Shown here one piece after another: positions 11,001-20,763 of a stretch of DNA of 28,362 nt. Position numbers and translations under genes: made by a program. The notes below the pieces were generated by a model. It made no database searches. It was not told where the DNA came from and worked only from the letters and a program-made list of their open reading frames with translations. Source of the stretch: Saccoglossus kowalevskii (Eukaryota; Hemichordata; Enteropneusta; Harrimaniidae); assembly GCF_000003605.2 (NCBI RefSeq), contig NW_003140313.1, forward strand, positions 129,631 to 157,992. Direction: 5' to 3'. Position 1 is the first letter of the stretch. Each line of letters begins with the position of its first letter.

Positions 11001-14000
11001 ACCAGGAACAAGAACAAGCTCAACAGATCTTCAGTAATACAGCGGCGTCAGGTGTCCTCACAAATGACCTTGTTAGGATATTGGAGTCTGAACAGGTAAT
11101 GGCTTATGAAGAGATGTAATTGGCTGTATGAAAATAAGCTTGAGATAGTCGACAACACATCTGGTGTTAAATGTACAATCAATTTGATTGGCTAAATACC
11201 GTTACTTGTCATTTTTTAAAAGTCGATAAGCATTATCAAAAATCAATGATGCAAAACCTGCTATTTAAATAAAATTTGTGTATTAAAAACTTCTGAAATT
11301 TTGAAATATTAAAAAAAATGATATAAATTATATGAATTTAAAAAAATAAATATATACATGCCATACAATGGATTTTAATCTGATTGTGGAAATGCATTGT
11401 ATATTATAAATCGCCACTATAGAAGTTTGTTATGACATCACCACTTTATTTTATCACTTCATGATTTGAACCTCTGTTTTCGCTTTATCTCACACATTAT
11501 CTTGCACAGTGCTTTGGAAGTTGAATAATGCTTGGAGAATTCTGTTGGCCAGTTGGTGTGTGGCACAGTGCTATGTAAGTTGCTTGTAGCCAGATTTGCT
11601 TATTGCATCCACAAGAAATAGTCTGAATTGTGTTTTATTTATTCTTTCAGGAGCTGGGGCTGACAGCGGAACCTGTAGACGATAATATTTACAAATGGAG
11701 TGTGAAATTATTTGATTTTGAAGCTGACAGGTATCTCATTTCATATAATTGATACATTTCATATACCGTATTTATCCGGGTAAAAGCCCAGGGTCCTGAA
11801 CATGGAAAATTGCCAAAAAATAGGGGTGGTCCTAAGCCTGGACATCCCTTACAAAAAAAAACGAAAAGTCATGAAAATTGACAACACGCAGATAGAACAG
11901 CGAATAAAAACATGCAACAGAAATAAATGAACAATATGCAACATTAGAAGTAAAAAAAAATTAATGTATTGCTTATAATGTGACAAGTAAACCAGAAGTA
12001 ATAAAAATCAACAGTGAAGATTCAATCGAATTTAGGATTTCCCCTCCGAAAAATAGGTGTCCAATACGTGTGAACTCAAAATGAACTAAAATGTCAGGTT
12101 AAACTGCGTAAACTTTTTTCCAGTTTTGTTAAATACCGGATCAACAGTCATACAAGAACAATAATAATTTACAAACACAGTAAAAATTACGAAAGTTCAT
12201 AGAAAAAAATTCTCAGATCTCTATTTGTACGTTAATCGCCATCTTCTTCAATGTCAGAACCCTTAAAGTCCAAGTCTGCGTCACTGTCATCGTCAAACAA
12301 AATCCCTACAGCTTCGTCTTAAAGTTCGTAAATGTTGTCGCACACAATTTGGCCTTAGCACTTTTAGTCAAATGATTTCGCTGTCTATCAGCTTGGCACT
12401 TTTAATTCACATCTAATCACAATAAAAAGACAGAAATGCAATAGCTGTTATGAAAGATGGTAAAAAAGTTGACAGTCTTCGGTGTGACATTGCAAAATTG
12501 TTGTCCCTAGTTATGGATTCGCAAGCTGCTATCAAATATTTTATAAAGCCAAAATAACGTGATTTCAACCACTCTCCCAGGTATAGGTTGCTACAATATT
12601 GCAACATTGGTTTCATTGTCGATGACGCTAAAGCCGAACGAGTGTGATACTTCCATTGCGGGTCTCCATCTATACTGTAAGATTTGCTTGAATCGTTTAT
12701 AAGGAAGCACGACAAATTTTAAAAAGAGAACTACCGTTTCTGCTTTAATATACATTTTTGTAGACTTGCTGTCTAATATGATTCAGATAAAAATTCTTGA
12801 AAAATAAATGTAAATTATGTGAACAGTGGCGAACGCGCTGCTCTGTATGCAGAATGCGAAATTACCTATTTTGCTGTCACAGCTATTTTGAGTTCACCCC
12901 TCGTTTTACGCAATTGACAATTATTTTTCAAGAATTTTTATCAGGATCACAACAGACTGCAAGGAAGTCAACTCTTAATACAACGAACAAAAATAGGTTT
13001 TTGTTATTTTTTTATTTCAAGTGTAGTAAAAGACCCCTGGGCATATGCCAGGACATTTGTTTATTGTATCAAAAGTGGGGGGTGTGTGTTTGCCCTGACG
13101 TGGGCTCTTACCTGGATAAATACGGTAATTGATACATTTCATATAATTGATACATTTCATATAATTGATACATTTCATATAATTGATACATTTCATATAA
13201 TTGATACATTTCATATAAATGATACATTTCATAATAATTGATACATTTCATATAAATGATACATTTCATAATAATTGATACATTTCATATATACATGTTA
13301 TTGATACATTGTTGCAATTAGATACTGCCTAGGACCATGAAATAGGCCTCCATAAATGACATTAGTTTATGTTGTAAAAAACCAAGGCAAATTGTTACAT
13401 GAATCAATATGCCATTTTTTTCACAACAGTTGTCATGTGTCCTTCCTTGGATTGAGGTGAATTAGTTCAACATTAAGTGGGTGTCCAAAATTACATTAAA
13501 TCTCACCATCTTATGCAGTATTTCATAATTTATTCATATTCATAATTAAGCAACAAGACTGATTTAGCAACTTCTTATGTTTATTTATCCAGTAATATTT
13601 CAAAGGATCTAGAGGCTGTACATTCTAAGTTTGGATACAATTATATCCAACTGGAGATGGACTTTGCTATAGATTTATTTCCATTTTATCCACCACTAGT
13701 TAAAGTGATTAGGCCACGACTGCAGGTAAGACGTCACTTTGAAAGAGTACCATCAAATTATATTTATATTCGGACTGGTATTTATCCGTTTAACTGCTGT
13801 AAAAATGTTGATAAATCAGTTTGTACTCTTTTATTAGCTCCGCTGTCGACTTTGTCGAGCGGAGCTTATCATATGAGTGATTGTCCATCATCGCCGTCGT
13901 CCGTGTCAATGTTTTACTTTTTCGACTTCTTCTTGAAAACTACAAGCCTGAATGCTTTGATACTTGGTGTATATGTACCTTGGGTAGACTTCTCTCAGAT

Positions 14001-17000
14001 TTGTTCATTTCATGATGATATCTTTAATTCTCTAATTTTGGTGAATATTTTTGTCATTTTTGGTAAAAAGTGATATTTTCGACTTCTTGTTGAAAACCGC
14101 AAGTCCAATTGCTTTGATATTACATATATAGGTACTAAATGTGGACCTCTCTCAGATTTGTTCATTTTGTGATGATATCTTCAATTCTCTGATTTTGGTG
14201 AATATTTTTGTAATTTTTGGTAAAATGTGATATTTTCAACTTCTTGTTAAAACCTGCAAGTCCAATTGCTTTGATATTACATGTATAGGTACTACATGTG
14301 GACCTCTCTCAGATTTGTTCATTTTGTAATGATATCTTCAATTCTCTAATTTTGGTGAATATTTTTATAATTTTTGGTAAAAAGTGATATTTTTGAATTC
14401 TTGTTGAAAACAGCAAGTCCCATTGCTTTGATACTATACATATTTTTCATTTTCTAATGATATCTTCAATTCTCTAATTTTGGTGAATATTTTTATAATT
14501 TTTGGTAAAAAGTGATATTTTTGAATTCTTGTTGAAAACAGCAAGTCCCATTGCTTTGATACTATACATATTGTTCATTTTCTAATGATATCTTCTGTTC
14601 TTTAATTGAAATGTGCATTGCTAACAGCGGAGCTATCTCAGCCGACTGGCTGCTTGTTTAGAAATGTATTATTATTTTCTCTGCAGGATTCCATGATGCA
14701 AAGAGTAACTAATATGGAGATGTTGAAATTGTCATTTTGGTAAATAATTTTTTTTATTTACATTAATTTGGGGGCTGTATAGAAGAAGCAGCAATACACA
14801 ACAAAACGGACAGCAAATGAACAATTGGAAATTATCTTTTATATTATTCAGACAGCAAAATAGTTAGCTTGCTGACCAATTTGGCAGACAACAATGTTAC
14901 TCACTTACATGTATCAGCACTACCCTTCTATTAACCTTTTCACCACCAGACATTTTCGGCTAAATTTTTCTGCATTTTGTTCCAATATTCTTCAATATTC
15001 CTGGAAATGAACTTTAATTTTGGAGCCAACAGGCACTATTTGAATAAATTTGAATGAATCAGTTTTTACTCAAAAGATTTTACTCTTTTTGTCCCAATCT
15101 TCTGCAGGAAAGTGCAGACTATAAACAGGACTATCACTATAAACTGTGAATTTGTGATAAAAAGAGGAAACTGGTGGTGAAACGATTAACCCAAACACAT
15201 ACATGTATATTTTATAACAACGGCAGTGACTAATGCCATCTTTGGATGTGCACGACTAGTTCTTGCCTGCAGTCACTCCACAAAACAGAACCAAATGAAA
15301 AAGCCTTGACACTATAATACTTCAACCCATTGCAGGAATCCTACGAAAGATATGAAGTCTGTATTGTCAGAAATCAAGGGTTATTTACAGAATTGGGCAA
15401 GGTATGTTCAAACTATTTGCTCGTTTAAGGGGGTGACCTTCAGAAATTCTGGGAAGGAGGTCTGGAAAACAAAACTCTACTGAGATTATCAACAAAAAAA
15501 AGAGAAAAAATTCAAATCCAGCTCAAAAGTAATCAACAGGGAATCATTTTGCAGTTATGTTTCCCCTCCAAGCACTTCTTATGGTGAACCTAATACTACA
15601 CTGAAGTTTATTTGCTTTGATTACACTCCAGTCAATACAATCACTGTACTGTCGCCATAACTTATTATCAACTCACTACTTGTTAGTCCCCGTTTCAGGC
15701 GCAGCCTGAATGGCAGACTATTAATTCTTATTTAAATTTTCCATCTGTGACATCTCTAACATTTTCTCGGAAATTCTGCAGCAGATATCGATGAAACTTG
15801 GTAGGTTGATGAACAAGTCTCTGTTGAATATGTACATGATATGCACTGAAGATTTTCATCCAAAATTACCTCTCCCTACTGCACTGACAGAGCAACTGAG
15901 CGTGCTCAGAATAAATAATTAGCTCAGATTGTAATGCTAGGGTTTTTGACTCCCGTGTGCGAAGCACAAAAGGGAGTCTTTGCAGTTACCCTGTCTGTAT
16001 GTCTGTATGTATGTATGTATGTATGTATGTATGTATGTATGTATGTCACTTTTTTTGTTCCATCGTTATCTCAAAAACCACTAATCAGATTTTGGTGACA
16101 CTTGGTACATAGATGCTCTGGGATAATCCGCAGAGTTGATTAGGTTTTGGTAAAAATCTATGAATGTTAATTACCTAATTTGCATAATAATTAGCTGATT
16201 TTTAGCTGTTCCAAGACTGTTCCACTGCTACCTGAAGAACCACTCATTGGATTTTGATGAAACTTGGCACATGGATGCTCTGATCTAGTGCACAGATTTG
16301 ATTAGTTTTGGGTAAAAATCTGTTAATATTATTATTTACCTAATTTACATAATGATTAATCAATTTTCGGCTTTTCCACTGATATCTCAAGTACTAATCA
16401 TAACATTTCAATAAAACTTGGTACATAGATGTCATATGACACTGCACAGACCTGATAGTTTTTAGGGTAATATCAGTACATATTAATTACCTAATTTGTA
16501 TAATTAATTAATTTTCAGCTTTTGATATTTCGAGTAGTAATGATCNNNNNNNNNNNNNNNNNNNNNNNNNNNNNNNNNNNNNNNNNNNNNNNNNNAAATG
16601 ATAATTATCTGATTTCAAGCTGTTCCATGACTGTTCCACTGATATATTTCAAGAACCACTCATTGGATTTTGATGAAACTTGGCACATGGATGCTCTGAA
16701 TCAATACGCACATTTGATAAGTTTTGGGTAAAAATCTATGAATATTAATTACCTAATTTGCATGATAATTAACTGATTTCAAGCTGTTCTATGACTGTTC
16801 CACTGATTTTTGATGAACCACTCATTGGATTTCAATGAAACTTGGCACATGGATGCTCTGAACTAATGCGCAGATTTGATTAGTTCGGGTAAAAATCTGT
16901 TAATATTATTAATTACCTAAATTACATAATGATTAATCAATTTTCGGCTTTTCCACTGATATCTCAAGTACTAATCATAACATTTCAATAAAACTTGGTA

Positions 17001-20000
17001 CATAGATGTCATAGGACACTGCACAGACCTGATAGTTTTTAGGGTAATATCAGTACATATTAATTACCTAATTTGCATAATTAATTAATTTTCAGCTTTT
17101 GATATTTCGAGTAGTAATGATCACATTTCAATGAAACTTGGTACATAGTTACTTGAGGACTGTGCAGAGACCTAATTAGTTTTTGGGTAAATATTTTTGC
17201 ATATTAATCACCTTATTAGCATGATTAGTTAATTTTCAGCTTTTCACCTGATATCTCAAGTACTAATCATCACATTTCAATGAGACTTGCGACATAGATT
17301 TGTTAGGACTATGCAGAGACCTGATTAATTTTGGGATAAATAATTGTGCCTATTAATTACCTAATTTGCATAATTAGTTAACTTTTTGCTGTTCCATGGC
17401 TGTTGCACTGATGTCTAAAGAACTACTCATTGGATTTTAATGACACTTTTAAAGAGTACTCATCATCACATTTCAATGAACCTAGGACTATACACCATAT
17501 TAGTTTTTCATAAATATTTATGCTTCTTAATCACCTAATTAACATATTTAATTAATACTGATATCTCAAGTATTGATCATCACATTACGTCATCACATTA
17601 CTTCTCCTACTGCACTGACAGAGCAACTGAGCGTGCTCAGAATAAATAATTAGCTCAGATTGTAATGCTAGGGTTTTTGACTCCCGTGTGCGAAGCACAA
17701 AAGGGAGTCTTTGCAGTTACCCTGTCTGTATGTCTGTCTGTATGTCTGTATGTATGTATGTATGTATGTATGTATGTATGTATGTATGTCACTTTTTTTG
17801 TTCCATCGTTATCTCAAAAACCACTAATCAGATTTTGGTGACACTTGGTACATAGATGCTCTGGGATAATCCGCAGAGTTGATTAGGTTTTGGTAAAAAT
17901 CTATGAATGTTAATTACCTAATTTGCATAATAATTAGCTGATTTTTAGCTGTTCCAAGACTGTTCCACTGCTACCTGAAGAACCACTCATTGGATTTTGA
18001 TGAAACTTGGCACATGGATGCTCTGATCTAGTGCACAGATTTGATTAGTTTTGGGTAAAAATCTGTTAATATTATTATTTACCTAATTTACATAATGATT
18101 AATCAATTTTCGGCTTTTCCACTGATATCTCAAGTACTAATCATAACATTTCAATAAAACTTGGTACATAGATGTCATATGACACTGCACAGACCTGATA
18201 GTTTTTAGGGTAATATCAGTACATATTAATTACCTAATTTGTATAATTAATTAATTTTCAGCTTTTGATATTTCGAGTAGTAATGATCACATTTCAATGA
18301 AACATGGTACATAGTTACTTGAGGACTGTGCAGAGACCTAATTAGTTTTTGGGTAAATATTTGTGCATATTAATCACCTTATTAGCATAATTAGTTAATT
18401 TTCAGCTTTTCACCTGATATCTCAAGTACTAATCATCACATTTCAATGAGACTTGCGACATAGATTTTTTAGGACTATGCAGAGACCTGATTAATTTTGG
18501 GATAAATAATTGTGTCTATTAATTACTTAATTTGCATAATTAGTTAACTTTTTGCTGTTCCATGGCTGTTGCACTGATGTCTAAAGAACCACTCATTGGA
18601 TTTTAATGACACTTTTAAAGAGTACTCATCATCACATTTCAATGAACCTAGGACTATACACCATATTAGTTTTTGATAAATATTTATGCTTCTTAATCAC
18701 CTAATTAACATATTTAATTAATACTGATATCTCAAGTATTGATCATCACATTTGAATAAAACTTGGTACATAAATGCTCTAGGACAATAGACAGCCTTAT
18801 TAATTTTGGGTTAAAATCTGTTCATATTAATTCTCTAATTAGCATAATAATTAATATTTTTTTGGTTCTAATCACATTTCAATGAAACTTGGTACATTGT
18901 GCAGACCTTATTAGTTTTACACTTAAATCTGTTCATATTAGTTACCTTATTTGCATAATTAGTTTTCTGCGTTTCCATCAACATCTCAAGTTCAAGTAAT
19001 TTTGAATTAATTTTTAATGTGTCTTCAATACTCTCAGCACACTGGAGTTCTTTCTAAGCTTTCTTTGATTAGTGATGTCATGACCTTGATCTGAATCAGT
19101 GACAGATGGGTTGTACCATTACCAATCTGAGTGGAAAATGTAGAGGGGTGTCAGGGCTAGATTTTTAATTATAGTGGTGATAATGAAACAAACCCAGGTC
19201 CTGGTAATATACAAAGACCTGAATTGACAAAGAAGTCAAGTGTCATAAAGGTACATCAAGGTTTACTCAGATTTATGAATGCAGTTTCTTGAACATGTAT
19301 GAGACATAGTTTGGTTGCACTTGTGTACTCTGAGATTTTGGACCCGGGTCAATGAAAGTTTTCAGTTATCAGATTATTAAAGGGAAATTACTTTATGATG
19401 AGTTGTACCCACATAGAGTACATATTAATTCAATTGTTTGCAGATGTTCCATGTATTATTTTAATTAAATAACTGTGACATTCATGTCTTGTTAAATTTC
19501 TGTTGTATGTTGTGCATAAATTTTGTTGTGAAACACATTTGTACCAACCGTGGATACATTTATTTTATAGATTGGAATGTGACAGTTGTCGAAATGACCC
19601 CAAAAGATACCCGAAAGGCTCCTATGTGGATATTGAACACCATTTACTAAGACTAGCATTGGTAAGTTGCATTTCAGTGATTTCTACAACAATAAAGTCA
19701 AATTTCTGTGGATGACAGTGCATGAATACTGCACTATGGAGTACCGGGTAATCTCATGAACTGCGAAGGTACATAGAATTGGAACCAAATCCAGATGTTT
19801 TACTGAGAGAGATAATTGGTAGAATTTTCATGTTATTTTCTCAGATATTGCTATGTTGTTTCCTATGACTGCCTATTTTAAAGTCGAAGGAAAAACCCAA
19901 ACTAGTTTAGAAATATGAACCTCAGTTTTCCATTCAAAAGGGTAGCTGAAGTGGGGGTACAGATCTCACACCTGAATTGAAGCTTTCATTGAAACACAAA

Positions 20001-20763
20001 ATAATGAATTACTCGAAACAAATTCCATAATTTAGATATCTTATGTCTAAGAATTACTGACGCTATATTAACTCACTAGAACGATAGTCAGAGTTTTTGA
20101 TTTCCACATTAGATCAGGTACAAGCCAGTTGTTTTACAATAACAATTAGTCAATTATGAGCATATCAGGAATGGGGGGGGGGATCTTTATTGACAGCCTG
20201 ACACAAATGAAGTAAAATTTACAACACTGGGTCAAAAAAAAGTGTCAAGTTTCAATTCATCGTTACTTCAAAATATGGTTGTCCCTCTATCTATTTTGGG
20301 AGCGCGCAAAAAAAAAAAAAATACAAATTATTGCTACCCCAGAAATTAATTCACAAAGGAAAATACATTTTTTTAATATGCTCAGACACAAATTTAGATA
20401 CAGGTGTGAAAACCTTAGCACTATGGTGAAATCACAAAGTCATAGTTTCTTTTTTACAATAGTCTTTTATATTTATGTGAAAAAACATTTTACTTTGCAA
20501 GCAATCTATAGTTTGTTTTCTTTAGATTCACACCTGTCCATTCAAACCAGTGTGTAGAACAAGCACACCACAATATGTACAAAATGTTTTTGTTTTTTTC
20601 ACTACAGGTGAGTGAGATTTCCCCCAGAGCTAACTTGAAGTATTCTATTGAAGTTGAGAAGCCGCCAGAGATCAGACTCGCAGCTGAGGTTGGTAATAAA
20701 CCCCTCAGTCTTATCAGCTTGCCCTGGGAGAAGCATTTCCAACAACTCAAAAACACTAAACCA
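7840..20763 (+). CDS. E2-like (UBC-fold) protein, probably catalytically inactive; nine exons, 5' end missing
   Basis: Joined exons give 337 residues without a stop and with consistent splice phases (0,1,0,2,0,2,2,0,0). Residues 1-77 are acidic, with long Asp/Glu runs; 78-110 are Lys-rich and probably helical. From about 130 to 285 the pattern fits an E2 fold of the UBE2Q kind: IYKWSVKL (first strands), NYIQLEMDF, then [13 protein letters not shown], the E2 hallmark 'FP..YP..PP.V'. After this an active E2 has a cysteine a few residues before a Trp-x-Pro. Here the equivalent stretch is [12 protein letters not shown], with the Trp-Asn-Pro kept but no cysteine. This suggests a UEV-like ubiquitin-binding or scaffold role rather than transfer of ubiquitin; that is inference. 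Residues 286-337 ([15 protein letters not shown]) extend past the UBC fold. The start codon and stop codon were not identified. Exon structure is secure; the name is less so. Confidence 0.75.
8071..8842. other. Intron 1, first part; nothing recognised
   Basis: AT-rich, with no inverted ends, tandem units or open frames that look coding. Confidence 0.5.
8843..9793 (+). mobile_element. Family 4 element, copy 1 (~950 bp, uninterrupted)
   Basis: It matches the two halves at 15685-15947 and 19073-19492, e.g. AATTCTGCAGCAGATATCGA, AGAATAAATAATTAG, CAAACCCAGGTCCTGGT and ACCCACATAGAGTACATATT. Its 3' end holds ACGGGGACT at 9769-9777, the inverted partner of the 5' tip AGTCCCCGT kept in copy 2, then GTGACATTTATGCCTTGT. 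Its own 5' tip is worn (AAATCAGGCGCAG remains). No coding capacity. Confidence 0.7.
10037..10247. mobile_element. MITE family 6, copy 3, opposite orientation (211 bp)
   Basis: The ends TACTGTGAAATACTTTATTT and AAATAAAGTATTTTACAGTA are inverted matches. The internal CTTTTGGGTTTTGTATGG is the reverse complement of the middle of copies 1 and 2. It lies 41 bases upstream of exon 2. Confidence 0.85.
10289..10388 (+). CDS. Exon 2 of the E2-like gene: charged helix
   Basis: The acceptor TTTTAACAG precedes it and the donor GTAGGT follows. It encodes [19 protein letters not shown] then [14 protein letters not shown]. The alternating charged and hydrophobic residues suggest a helix or short coiled coil. 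It joins exon 1 in phase 0 and ends in phase 1. Confidence 0.75.
10537..10814. mobile_element. Fold-back MITE with perfect 16-bp inverted ends (278 bp)
   Basis: GACATCAAGTTACAAA at 10537-10552 is matched exactly in inverse by TTTGTAACTTGATGTC at 10799-10814. Inside, GAGTTACGGG and CCCGTAACTC form further inverted pairs, so most of the element can fold on itself. No clear target duplication was found. Confidence 0.75.
10995..11095 (+). CDS. Exon 3 of the E2-like gene: start of the UBC region
   Basis: The acceptor TTTTCATTTTCAG and donor GTAATG border it. It encodes [20 protein letters not shown] followed by [14 protein letters not shown]. The last part resembles helix 1 of E2 enzymes, which in UBE2Q proteins carries a similar 'S..LM.EL..I' pattern. 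Phase 1 in, phase 0 out. Confidence 0.8.
11096..11650. other. Intron 3; nothing recognised
   Basis: AT-rich sequence with no clear repeat or open frame; GCACAGTGCT occurs twice near 11505 and 11564. Confidence 0.5.
11651..11730 (+). CDS. Exon 4 of the E2-like gene: first UBC strands
   Basis: The acceptor TTTATTCTTTCAG and donor GTATCT border it. It encodes [20 protein letters not shown] then FDFEAD. 'D.IY.W.VKL' matches the UBE2Q-type strand 1-2 region. Its donor is also the first bases of an 18-bp tandem array that fills the start of the next intron. Confidence 0.85.
11731..11765. repeat. Left piece of an 18-bp tandem array (ATTGATACATTTCATATA)
   Basis: About two units directly follow exon 4, with the splice donor GTATCT at the array's edge. 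The array resumes at 13126 after the inserted transposon. Confidence 0.85.
11766..13125 (-). mobile_element. TIR DNA transposon, 1360 bp, TA target, non-autonomous
   Basis: The ends CCGTATTTATCCGGGTAAAA and the inverted match of TTACCTGGATAAATACGG give about 26-bp inverted repeats, flanked by TA at 11764-11765 and 13126-13127. It splits an 18-bp tandem array cleanly. On the minus strand 12232-12318 reads [20 protein letters not shown] then SDIEEDGD and stop, an acidic C-terminal tail of the sort seen in pogo/Tigger-like transposases, which also use TA targets. The rest of a transposase is missing or too decayed to see. The 100-codon minus frame at 12413-12715 and the 111-codon + frame at 12797-13132 show no transposase features. 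Confidence 0.8.
12232..12318 (-). pseudogene. Remnant of a transposase acidic C-terminus
   Basis: 28 residues rich in Asp/Glu follow an in-frame stop and end in TAA. Upstream in the same frame IVCDNIYEL is readable before that stop. Consistent with the tail of a DDE transposase of the pogo/Tigger kind; the assignment rests on composition, TA target and place in the element. Confidence 0.35.
13126..13290. repeat. 18-bp tandem array, right piece, about nine units
   Basis: The unit ATTGATACATTTCATATA repeats, with variants AATGATACATTTCATA and an AT insertion. It is continuous with the units at 11731-11765 once the transposon is removed. Confidence 0.9.
13593..13725 (+). CDS. Exon 5 of the E2-like gene: E2 hallmark FPFYPP
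   Basis: The acceptor TTTATTTATCCAG and donor GTAAGA border it. It encodes [40 protein letters not shown] and RPRLQ. The [15 protein letters not shown] stretch is the strongest E2 signature in the window, equivalent to 'FP..YPF.PP.V.F' of active E2s. Confidence 0.9.
13835..14658 (+). mobile_element. Family 2 Helentron-like element, copy 1 (~824 bp), fills intron 5
   Basis: The 5' end is a hairpin: AGCTCCGCTGTCGA pairs with TCGAGCGGAGCT, followed by a CG-rich stretch (CATCGCCGTCGTCCGTG). Tandem units of about 150 bp with GGTGAATATTTTTGT and TTGCTTTGATATTAC follow. Near the 3' end ACAGCGGAGCT (14624-14634) is the exact inverse of the 5' AGCTCCGCTGT, then CAGCCgactGGCTG makes a hairpin, then CTTGTT. 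Without it intron 5 would be about 140 bp. Confidence 0.75.
14687..14739 (+). CDS. Exon 6 of the E2-like gene: active-site region lacking cysteine
   Basis: The acceptor TTTTCTCTGCAG and donor GTAAAT border it. It encodes [17 protein letters not shown] plus a split Trp. This is where an active E2 would carry G-x-(I/L)-C-(L/M)-x-(I/L)-L before Trp-x-Pro. No cysteine is encoded in this exon or the one before. Its acceptor lies 28 bases after the end of a mobile element that makes up most of intron 5. Confidence 0.85.
14740..15335. other. Intron 6; nothing recognised
   Basis: No repeat, inverted ends or coding-looking frame noted. Confidence 0.5.
15336..15401 (+). CDS. Exon 7 of the E2-like gene: C-terminal UBC helices
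   Basis: The acceptor CCCATTGCAG and donor GTATGT border it. It encodes (W)[20 protein letters not shown] then AR. The W-N-P followed by a helix with VLSEI is the usual position of the E2 'W.P...I..VL..I' segment. Confidence 0.85.
15685..15947 (+). mobile_element. Family 4 element, copy 2, left half (interrupted)
   Basis: It starts AGTCCCCGTTTCAGGC gca GCCTGAATGGCAGACT, a slightly worn hairpin whose tip equals that of family 3. It then follows copy 1 (8843 onward) up to AATGCTAGGGTTTT, where a family 1 element starts. The right half resumes at 19073. Confidence 0.75.
15998..16046. repeat. (GTAT)n microsatellite inside family 1
   Basis: About eleven GTAT units follow two GTCTGTAT units. The equivalent run in the second copy (17729-17789) is 12 bases longer. 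Confidence 0.95.
16546..16595. other. Assembly gap (50 Ns)
   Basis: Exactly 50 Ns, so the true length is probably unknown. It lies inside a near-identical tandem duplication, where assembly is least reliable. Confidence 1.
17604..19069 (+). mobile_element. Second copy: family 4 flank (17604-17678) plus complete family 1 element (17679-19069)
   Basis: 17604-18290 repeats 15873-16545 almost base for base, offset by 1731 then 1743. This family 1 copy reaches its true 3' end: GCACACTGGAGT (19037-19048) is the inverse (11 of 12) of the 5' tip ACTCCCGTGTGC, followed by TTCTTTCTAAGCTTTCTTTG and a return to family 4 sequence at about 19073. Confidence 0.75.
19073..19492 (+). mobile_element. Family 4 element, copy 2, right half
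   Basis: It resumes at GTGATGTCATGACCTTGATC exactly where copy 1 continues after AGAGTTTTCA. It ends with GACATtcATGTC, a 5-bp-stem hairpin, then TTGTT at 19488-19492, 79 bases before exon 8. Confidence 0.75.
19571..19661 (+). CDS. Exon 8 of the E2-like gene
   Basis: The acceptor TTATTTTATAG and donor GTAAGT border it. It encodes [20 protein letters not shown] then [10 protein letters not shown]. It holds two cysteines, CDSC, but these come about 30 residues after the W-N-P, too late to be the E2 active site. Intron 7, before it, is 4.2 kb and made almost wholly of nested repeats. Confidence 0.85.
19662..20607. other. Intron 8; nothing recognised
   Basis: Contains a G run at about 20175, an A run at about 20310, and a long pyrimidine tract before exon 9. 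The short open frames have no coding features. Confidence 0.5.
20608..20763 (+). CDS. Exon 9 of the E2-like gene
   Basis: The acceptor TTTTTTTCACTACAG and donor GTAAGA border it. It encodes [40 protein letters not shown] and [12 protein letters not shown]. The exon begins with GTGAGT, itself a consensus 5' splice site, so acceptor and donor motifs abut. It ends in phase 0, with no stop. What follows is unknown: the next good exon is at 25461 and belongs to the dynein-like block. Confidence 0.8.

Larger units (their letters stand above)
15948..17590 (+). mobile_element. Family 1 element, copy with assembly gap
   Basis: The 5' hairpin GACTCCCGTGTGC gaa GCACAAAAGGGAGTC leads into a (GTAT)n run (15998-16046) and then repeated units of ATCTCAAAAACCACTAATCA / GAAACTTGGCACATGGATG. 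It contains the N run and breaks off near 17590 without the 3' tail, where a second copy of family 4 flank begins. Confidence 0.7.

Noticed and set aside
12413-13132. Open frames inside the 1.36 kb transposon (100 codons on minus, 111 on +)
   Set aside because: No transposase motifs; they overlap the element's inverted end or low-complexity sequence.
13657-14073. 138-codon + open frame starting in exon 5
   Set aside because: Only its start is coding; after the GTAAGA donor at 13726 it reads intron and then the family 2 element hairpin.
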